In this document: positions 58,694 to 64,000 of the stretch, piece by piece | Layout: each line of letters opens with the position of its first letter | Numbering within the stretch: position 1 is the first letter of the stretch | Assembly (NCBI RefSeq): GCF_000786695.1 | Contig: NZ_CP009962.1 | Span: 1,860,001 to 1,924,000 of the forward strand | Origin: Collimonas arenae | GTDB lineage: Bacteria > Pseudomonadota > Gammaproteobacteria > Burkholderiales > Burkholderiaceae_D | Reading direction: 5' to 3' | Length of the DNA: 64,000 nt | Translations under genes and position numbers: made by a program | The notes under the pieces: generated by a model | What the model saw: the letters and a program-made list of their open reading frames with translations, nothing else | What the model was told of the DNA's origin: nothing | Database searches by the model: none

Positions 58694-59314
58694 GTGGCGA
58701 CAAAGAAACGCCAATCATTAAAGCCGCGCAAGATTCCGCAGCAATCGCGCGCCGAACAAACCGTTGCCACGATCCTTGAAGCGGCAGCCCGCATTCTTGA
58801 AGCCAAGGGCCTGGATGGACTCAATACCAATTACGTCGCGCAGCGCGCAGGTGTTAGCGTCGGTTCCCTGTATCAGTATTTTCCCGGCAAGGATGCGATT
58901 ATCGTCGCTCTTTGCCAGCGTGAGCGCGCCGTGTTTTTTGCAGAGGCTGAAGGCGCGCTGAACGAGCCAACGGGCCAGAGGGGATTGAAGCATCTGATTA
59001 CCGCCTCCGTTCATCAGCAACTGCGTCGGCCGACGCTCGCCCGTTTGCTCGACTTCGAGGAAAACCGCCCTCCCATTGCCAAAGAACTGGCGCCATTCAT
59101 CACTGCCATGAGTGAATTGATTCAACAGCTTCTGGCCCATGAGGATATTCCGCCGCAGCCGAACATCGAGATAGCGGCTGGCGATCTCATCGCCATCGTG
59201 CGCGCCATCGTCGATGCAGCCGGAGAGCGCGGAGAAGTAGACCGCGAAGCTCTGGAGTTCCGAGTTGGCCGCGCCTTGTTCGGATACTTAGGGATCGTGG
59301 ATCGTCAGCCTTGA
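58694..59314 (+). CDS. TetR family transcriptional regulator
   Basis: The 206-residue regulator has an N-terminal helix-turn-helix (ATILEAAARILEAKGLDGLNTNYVAQRAGVSVGSLYQYFPGKDAIIVAL) and an all-helical ligand domain. The GTG start has AGGTGA upstream. GAGTAA-type half-sites flank the gene, and a perfect palindrome of the same motif precedes the next gene. Confidence 0.92.
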   Translation: MATKKRQSLKPRKIPQQSRAEQTVATILEAAARILEAKGLDGLNTNYVAQRAGVSVGSLYQYFPGKDAIIVALCQRERAVFFAEAEGALNEPTGQRGLKHLITASVHQQLRRPTLARLLDFEENRPPIAKELAPFITAMSELIQQLLAHEDIPPQPNIEIAAGDLIAIVRAIVDAAGERGEVDREALEFRVGRALFGYLGIVDRQP

Positions 59315-59440
59315 AATCGCAGGAAAGATAAAGGCGGTGTCGAAAAGCGAGTAATCGCCCAGGCTGGTGCGGCGGAGATATTCCGCCTTTCCTATGGCGC
59401 GAGCTGCAGACGGGCAGGGAACTCAATGCGAGTTTTGAAG

Positions 59441-59456
59441 ACGAGTAATTACTCGT
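59441..59456. promoter_or_regulatory. Perfect 16-bp palindrome between tetR and the VOC gene
   Basis: ACGAGTAATTACTCGT is a perfect dyad. Related half-sites occur at 59347-59358 (GCGAGTAATCGC) and 58668-58674 (TTACTCG). It is a plausible operator for the adjacent TetR protein. Confidence 0.5.
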
Positions 59457-59558
59457 AAAATAAAAACCCTGGAGAGTCGCACGATCGGCGCTGCGTCGCA
59501 GGGGCCGGACAGCGGTATCTCCATCTACTCCGTATTTAAACCCGTCTGCGAGATCATC

Positions 59559-59960
59559 ATGAATATCCATACAGAAGCAAAGCTGAACCACCTGAGTTTT
59601 CCCACAACCAACGTGGCCGAGACGACGGCGTTTTTCGAAAAATACCTCGGCTGCGAGGTGGCCGTTGCTGGAGAGAGTTGCCTGCTCAAGCTGAATGGCT
59701 TTGACATTGTTCTGCAACACGTGGCGGAAGAGATCCCGGTTTGGCCGGAAGGCTTCCATTTCGGCCTGGAGGTCGACAGCCTGGATGACGTCCATGCTCT
59801 CTATAAGGAATTCCTGGAAGGTGGCGTCCGCATGGAGACGGAGATCTTTAATAATTCACGTGGATCGCGATTCTTTTGTCGCACGCCTGGCGGCGTCCAG
59901 GTCGAGGTGACCACCCGCGCGGATATGCAGAAGGATCAATTTGAAAAGTTGTTTTCATAG
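59559..59960 (+). CDS. VOC/glyoxalase-fold protein
   Basis: This 133-residue protein follows the vicinal-oxygen-chelate fold: LNHLSFPTTNVAETTAFFEKYLGCEV at the start, FHFGLEVDSLDDVHALYKEFLEGGV in the middle and GSRFFCRTPGGVQVEVTTR near the end, with His and Glu at usual metal positions. Such proteins include dioxygenases and resistance enzymes. Function is uncertain; probable target of the upstream TetR regulator. Confidence 0.88.
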   Translation: MNIHTEAKLNHLSFPTTNVAETTAFFEKYLGCEVAVAGESCLLKLNGFDIVLQHVAEEIPVWPEGFHFGLEVDSLDDVHALYKEFLEGGVRMETEIFNNSRGSRFFCRTPGGVQVEVTTRADMQKDQFEKLFS

Positions 59961-60113
59961 AACCCGCGATAGGGATCTTTGCAAGCATCAACAGAAATTG
60001 AGGAGGGCCGCATGATGCGTAGCTTTGTCAGCTGCACTGCAGGTTTATCGGCTCAGCCATTCTTCAAGCAGTGCATCGAGAGTGACTCTTTACACCTGAG
60101 TGCAGTGCCCTTG

Positions 60114-60896
60114 TCAGACCCACATCATCAAGGTGTTGGCGATCGCTTGCAGCGCCGGCACGCAACGTGCCGTCGCTTCCGCGCGCGAGCTGTTGGAAAT
60201 CATCATGGATACGCTCAAGGCGCCGATCAGCGTGCCGCGCCGGCTCTTGATCGGCACCGAAATGCCGCGCAGGCCGATTTCATACTGGTTTTCGGTAACG
60301 CCGAAACCATCTACGCGAATTGCCAGCAATTCGCGCAGCAGCTGTTGCTTGTCGAGAATGGTCAGGTGGGTATAGGCGACCAGCTCGATGCGTTCCAGGT
60401 AGGCCTGCAACTCCGCGTCCGGTAGCGCCGACAGCAGCACCCGGCCGGCGGTCGAGGTATAGGCAGGCAAACGCGTCCCCGGTTCGAAGCCCGTGGTCAG
60501 CAGGCGGGGCGCATTGACGCGGCTGACGTACACCACGTCGTCGCCCTCCAGCACCGAATAGTTGGTCGACTCTTGCAACTGCAAGGTCAGGCGCTGCAGG
60601 AAGGGCACGATGGCGCGCGGCAGGCGCGCCGAATCCAGGTACGAGCGTCCCAGGTTGAGTACTTTCGGCGTTAGCCAGAAGCTGCGGCCGTCGGTCGCAG
60701 CCAGGCCGATATGCACCAGCGTCAGCAGATAGCGGCGCGCCGCGCTGCGGCTCAACGCTACCTTTTCCGCCAGTTCGCTGGCGGTCAGGCGTACGGTGTC
60801 GTCGTTGAAGGCGGTGATGACGTCGATGCCTTTGATCAGGCCGTCGATCAAGTCGCGCTTGGCGACTTCGACTTCCAGCAATTCCGGTTTTTTCAT
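60114..60896 (-). CDS. IclR-family regulator (PcaR/PobR-like)
   Basis: The 260-residue protein has an N-terminal winged helix (residues ~15-75, TASELAEKVALSRSAARRYLLTLVHIG) and an IclR effector domain with YTSTAGRVLLSALPD and GLRGISVPIK. This type often controls protocatechuate, 4-hydroxybenzoate or quinate catabolism. It is divergent from the HPPD-like operon with a perfect inverted repeat between them. Confidence 0.92.
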   Translation of the reverse strand: MKKPELLEVEVAKRDLIDGLIKGIDVITAFNDDTVRLTASELAEKVALSRSAARRYLLTLVHIGLAATDGRSFWLTPKVLNLGRSYLDSARLPRAIVPFLQRLTLQLQESTNYSVLEGDDVVYVSRVNAPRLLTTGFEPGTRLPAYTSTAGRVLLSALPDAELQAYLERIELVAYTHLTILDKQQLLRELLAIRVDGFGVTENQYEIGLRGISVPIKSRRGTLIGALSVSMMISNSSRAEATARCVPALQAIANTLMMWV

Positions 60897-60918
60897 CTGC
60901 AGATAATGTCAAAAATGC

Positions 60919-60949
60919 GCGCTAATCGCGCAGGATGCGCGATTAGCGC
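60919..60949. promoter_or_regulatory. Perfect 13-bp inverted repeat, IclR operator candidate
   Basis: GCGCTAATCGCGC (60919-60931), spacer AGGAT, then GCGCGATTAGCGC (60937-60949). It lies between divergent iclR and the HPPD-like gene and so can control both. Confidence 0.65.
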
Positions 60950-61028
60950 AATATAACAGGTTTTACGCTCTGTTTTTCACTGGCGCGGCTTCCTATACTG
61001 GGCCTGACTATTTCAGCCAAGGACCAGC

Positions 61029-61913
61029 ATGACTGCGCAAGAACACAATCCGGAACCGAATAATCCGCTTGGCATAGACGGCATTGAATTTATCGAATAT
61101 GCAACAGCGCAGCCGCTCGCGCTGGGCGCTTTGCTGGAGCAAATCGGGTTCGTACCAACTGCGCGCCATCGTTCGCGCGAAGTCACCTTGTACCGGCAAG
61201 GGACGATGAATGTGATCGTCAATGCCGATCCCGCTTCTTTGCCGCAGAGCGATGCGGAAGTACAGGCAACCGTTATCAGCGCAATTGCATTGCGGGTGCG
61301 CGACGCCGACGCCGCTTATCGCCACGCAATCGAGAGTGGCGCCTGGGCGATCCAGACCCGCGCCGGCGTGATGGAACTGAATATCCCGGGGGTGCATGGA
61401 GCAGGTGATTCGATCCTGTATTTTGTCGACCGTTTCCGCGATTTTTCCATTTACGACGTCGACTTCAAGCCGATCTCCAACGCCCCTGCGAATCCTCCGG
61501 CGCTGGCCGGGATGCATTTCTTCGGCGTGGTGCAAGCCATCGGCCGCGATCGTTCTCCCGAATGGATCGATTTCTACCAGCAGCTGATGGACTTCAGGCC
61601 GCTGCCGCAAGGCCGTTATTTCGGTGTGCTGCCCAAGGGCGTCTTGCTGGAAAGTCCATGCCACAGTTTTTATCTGCAACTGGTGGAGCCGCCTGACGGC
61701 GCTGCCGGTTTGCAGTGGGATGAGCAATTGATCCGCGTGGGCCTCGGCACGCCGGATGTGCTGGACGCAGTGCGGCAACTGAAGCAACGCGGCATCGTTT
61801 TCATCGACCGTGAATCGGCGCAAGTCAGCGCCAAGGGTGCGTTGACGCAGCTCTACAAAGGCGGCGTCAGTTTCGAACTGGTGGTCAGCCAGCGGGAGCC
61901 GCAACATGCTTGA
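61029..61913 (+). CDS. 4-hydroxyphenylpyruvate dioxygenase-like VOC protein
   Basis: This 294-residue double-VOC protein has the 2-His-1-carboxylate ligands at His163 (GMHFFGVV), His212 (CHSFYLQLVE) and Glu283 (SFELVVS). It is shorter than true HPPD and resembles the C-terminal half of QuiC-type fusion proteins of quinate/shikimate catabolism. It overlaps the AroE-like gene. True HPPD activity is doubtful. Confidence 0.8.
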   Translation: MTAQEHNPEPNNPLGIDGIEFIEYATAQPLALGALLEQIGFVPTARHRSREVTLYRQGTMNVIVNADPASLPQSDAEVQATVISAIALRVRDADAAYRHAIESGAWAIQTRAGVMELNIPGVHGAGDSILYFVDRFRDFSIYDVDFKPISNAPANPPALAGMHFFGVVQAIGRDRSPEWIDFYQQLMDFRPLPQGRYFGVLPKGVLLESPCHSFYLQLVEPPDGAAGLQWDEQLIRVGLGTPDVLDAVRQLKQRGIVFIDRESAQVSAKGALTQLYKGGVSFELVVSQREPQHA

Positions 61914-62754
61914 GATTTCGGGTACTACCCGCATTTTTCCGGTGATCGGATGGCCGGTAGAGCAAGTCAAGGCGCCGGCACTGTTCAACGCCTACTTTAA
62001 ACAGCAAGGCATCGACGCCCGCGTAGTGCCGTTCAAGATCGCGCCGGATGCGTATATCGCGGCGGTGCGCATGCTGATGGCGGCGGAGAATGTCGGCGGC
62101 ATCTTTGTCTCGATCCCGCACAAGCCGATGAGCGTGGCGGCGGTGGACCTGCCAACGACGCGCGCAGCGCTGGCCGGCGCTTGCAACGCCATTTACCGGG
62201 CAGCGGATGGTCAGGCGCTGGTGGGCGACCTGATCGACGGCGAAGGCTTTATCCGCGCCTTCGACCGCACCTGTGGCGACACCCCGTTCGACTGGCCGCG
62301 GGCCAGGGCGCTGGTGGTCGGCAGCGGCGGCGTCGGCTGTGCGGTCGCGGCTGCGCTCGCTGCACGCGGCATCGGCCATGTGGCGATCTACGATAACCGT
62401 TTATCGCAGGCGATTGCCTTGCAAACACGCTTGCAACAGGCCTTCCCGGTCACCCGGGTGGTGATAGGCAAGCCGCAGGCCGAAGGCTACGACCTGATAG
62501 TCAATTCGACCCCGCTCGGCATGTATGCCGGCGATCCCTTGCCGCTTGACCTGCAAGGCATAGATCCCGCCTGCATCGTTGCCGATTGCGGCATGAAAAT
62601 CGAGATGACGTCCTTGCTGCTGGAAGCGCAGCGGCGCGGCTGCCGTATCCAGAAAGGCAGGGAGATGATGATCGAACAATCGCCTTTGTACCTGGAGCTA
62701 TTCGGTTTTCCGGGCGTGTCCTCGGATGTGTTCCGCGCCTTGGAGGCGATATGA
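61906..62754 (+). CDS. Shikimate/quinate dehydrogenase-like protein
   Basis: The 282-residue protein has AroE architecture: Lys73 in SIPHKP, Asp111 in GDLIDGEGF, and the NADP-binding GSGGVG (139-144). The shikimate-carboxylate serines (SKS in biosynthetic AroE) are replaced by Val21-Lys-Ala23, and the usual NAVNT reads CNAIYR. It is therefore probably a catabolic or altered-specificity paralogue rather than the biosynthetic enzyme. It overlaps both neighbours. Confidence 0.8.
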   Translation: MLEISGTTRIFPVIGWPVEQVKAPALFNAYFKQQGIDARVVPFKIAPDAYIAAVRMLMAAENVGGIFVSIPHKPMSVAAVDLPTTRAALAGACNAIYRAADGQALVGDLIDGEGFIRAFDRTCGDTPFDWPRARALVVGSGGVGCAVAAALAARGIGHVAIYDNRLSQAIALQTRLQQAFPVTRVVIGKPQAEGYDLIVNSTPLGMYAGDPLPLDLQGIDPACIVADCGMKIEMTSLLLEAQRRGCRIQKGREMMIEQSPLYLELFGFPGVSSDVFRALEAI

Positions 62755-63638
62755 ATCTCAGTCATTTCGGTATGGACAGCATTACGATGGCGGGTCCGCT
62801 GGAATCCAAACTGCAGGCTTCCAGGGCGGCAGGATTTTCGCAGATCATGTTGTGGGCCAAGGACTTGGCAGGTCATGCGGGCGGCCTGGAAGAAGCGGTG
62901 CGGCTGGTGAAAGCCAGCGGCGTTCGCGTTACCGGCATCCAGGTGATGCGCGATTTTGAAGGCTTGTCCGGCGCTTTGCACGAGTACAAGCTCGATATCG
63001 CCAAAAATCTGCTGCAACTGTGCAGGGCCGTCGGCGCGCCTCTGCTGATGGTGTGTTCAAGTACGTCGAGCCATGCCAGCGGAGAGTTGCCGCTGATCGC
63101 GCAGCACCTGGCCAAACTGGCGACGCTGGCGGTGCCGCTTGGCGTGCGAATCGGTTATGAAGCCTTGTCCTGGGGACGTCACGTCAATCAATATATGCAG
63201 TCCTGGGAAGCGGTCGAGCTGGCGGATCATGCCAACCTGGGTGTGGTGATCGACTCCTTTCACATGCTGGCCAATCAGGCCGACTTTGATGGCTTGACGG
63301 ACATACCGAGCCACAAGATCGCCATGGTGCAGCTGTCCGATTTCATGTGGCGAGATATCCGCAGCGCCGAAGAGCGGCTGGAAACAGCACGCCATCTGCG
63401 CGTATTTCCGGGAGAGGGCGCGCATTCGAAAGAGCTGTCCGACTTGCTGCGCCGGCTGGATCGCGGCGGTTATCGTGGCGATTACAGCTTCGAAGTATTC
63501 AATGACGATTATTTGCAGCTGTCGCCCGAGATCGTTGCCCGCCGCGCGCATCGTGCCGCCAAGTGGGTGACCGATCAAGTGCTGCGACGCAGCCTGCAGG
63601 TGCGACAGCCGACGGCGGATCACCCGACCATGGCGTAG
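62751..63638 (+). CDS. Sugar phosphate isomerase/epimerase, probable 3-dehydroshikimate dehydratase
   Basis: This 295-residue TIM barrel has a metal site of Glu137 (YEALSWGRH), Asp168 (VIDSFHML), Gln194 (VQLSDF) and Glu248 (SFEVFND), the pattern of bacterial 3-dehydroshikimate dehydratases that yield protocatechuate. The ATG overlaps the aroE-like stop (ATGA) and has GGAGG seven bases upstream. Assignment rests on motifs and operon context. Confidence 0.75.
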   Translation: MNLSHFGMDSITMAGPLESKLQASRAAGFSQIMLWAKDLAGHAGGLEEAVRLVKASGVRVTGIQVMRDFEGLSGALHEYKLDIAKNLLQLCRAVGAPLLMVCSSTSSHASGELPLIAQHLAKLATLAVPLGVRIGYEALSWGRHVNQYMQSWEAVELADHANLGVVIDSFHMLANQADFDGLTDIPSHKIAMVQLSDFMWRDIRSAEERLETARHLRVFPGEGAHSKELSDLLRRLDRGGYRGDYSFEVFNDDYLQLSPEIVARRAHRAAKWVTDQVLRRSLQVRQPTADHPTMA

Positions 63639-63713
63639 TTGCCAGGCAATCATAACAATCATAAAAACAGCCGCGAATAACAAAAAACAATGCGGCTTAA
63701 AGAAGGAGACAGC

Positions 63714-63854
63714 ATGACCTCACACCCGAAATCCGCTCTGTTTTCTGATGGCGCTTATCCCCGCCGCCAGGCCAATGCGCGTCTTGGCAAAGCGCGTAAA
63801 GCGGCTAGCGTCGATACGGTCGATACGCATCACGAAGAGCTCCCGCTTCGCTAA
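63714..63854 (+). CDS. Small ORF, 46 residues
   Basis: An ATG with AAGGAGA six bases upstream opens a 46-residue Arg/Ala-rich peptide (MTSHPKSALFSDGAY and so on, ending EELPLR). No hydrophobic segment or known family is seen. It may be a leader peptide, a remnant gene or a real small protein, 75 bases after the dehydratase-like gene. Confidence 0.4.
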   Translation: MTSHPKSALFSDGAYPRRQANARLGKARKAASVDTVDTHHEELPLR

Positions 63855-63934
63855 ACACTCGGGAGCAACCATGGCGCACTCAACCTGAGACGCGTCTTGC
63901 AGTCAAACATAAAAATAAATCATATGGAGATGTC

Positions 63935-64000
63935 ATGAAGAGAAAGATCTTTGCCGCCTGCAGTCTTGCCGGCTGTTCCGTCTTTGCGCAAGCGGAGCCC
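63935..64000 (+). CDS. Secreted protein N-terminus, probable porin (partial)
   Basis: The first 22 codons encode a signal peptide (MKRKIFAACSLAGCSVFAQAEP) with cleavage likely after AQA. A GGAGA ribosome site precedes the ATG. Betaproteobacterial general porins begin this way and often follow aromatic-acid operons. The window ends here, so the class is inference. Confidence 0.6.
   Translation, partial: MKRKIFAACSLAGCSVFAQAEP

Overview
The window reads as a chromosomal segment of a Gram-negative betaproteobacterium of the Burkholderiales. It most resembles Oxalobacteraceae (Collimonas/Herbaspirillum-like). This rests on gene order (rpmF-plsX-fabHDG-acpP-fabF, then rpoE-rseA-rseB-mucD-lepA-lepB-rnc-era-recO-pdxJ-acpS), on GC-rich codon use and on the urt-ure layout. 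The genus is inferred from memory of gene order and was not searched.

Bases 1-23.1 kb are a dense, almost all plus-strand housekeeping block. It holds the end of rpmF, the fatty-acid synthesis cluster, a YgfX-like membrane protein, the sigma-E envelope-stress module with a sigma-E-type promoter in front of rpoE, and a glutaredoxin-like protein. Then come lepA, lepB, a DUF4845 protein, rnc, era, recO, a BenE-type permease, pdxJ, acpS, nagZ, uvrC and pgsA. Many neighbours overlap by ATGA, which implies translational coupling.

Bases 23.2-24.4 kb hold tRNA-Gly(GCC), tRNA-Cys(GCA) and a second identical tRNA-Gly(GCC). They are followed by four tandem copies of a ~136-bp non-coding repeat that ends at an intrinsic terminator. 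The layout recalls the E. coli tyrT/rtT locus and is the most unusual structure here.

Bases 24.4-41.3 kb are accessory. They carry a frameshifted GNAT acetyltransferase, monomeric isocitrate dehydrogenase, two pirins, LysR and Lrp regulators, an EamA exporter, an alpha/beta hydrolase, a cysteine-free glutaredoxin-like protein, a tripartite RND efflux operon with direct-repeat operator candidates, and a lipoprotein.

Bases 41.3-53.8 kb, on the minus strand, form one nitrogen-scavenging unit: urtABCDE (urea ABC importer), ureDABCEFG (urease) and a HupE/UreJ nickel permease. A sigma-54-like promoter and an NtrC-type site lie upstream of urtA. Two intergenic insertions interrupt the unit: a palindromic repeat block between urtA and urtB, and a MITE-like element between ureD and ureA.

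Bases 53.9-64 kb hold a ChaA-type Ca2+/H+ antiporter, an orphan T6SS hcp, a ParA-like protein without a P-loop, a dapA paralogue, a TetR/VOC pair with a shared palindrome, and an IclR regulator. Divergent from IclR, across a perfect 13-bp inverted repeat, is a three-gene operon (HPPD-like, AroE-like, sugar-phosphate-isomerase-like) that looks like quinate/shikimate to protocatechuate catabolism. A small ORF and the start of a secreted protein, probably a porin, close the window.
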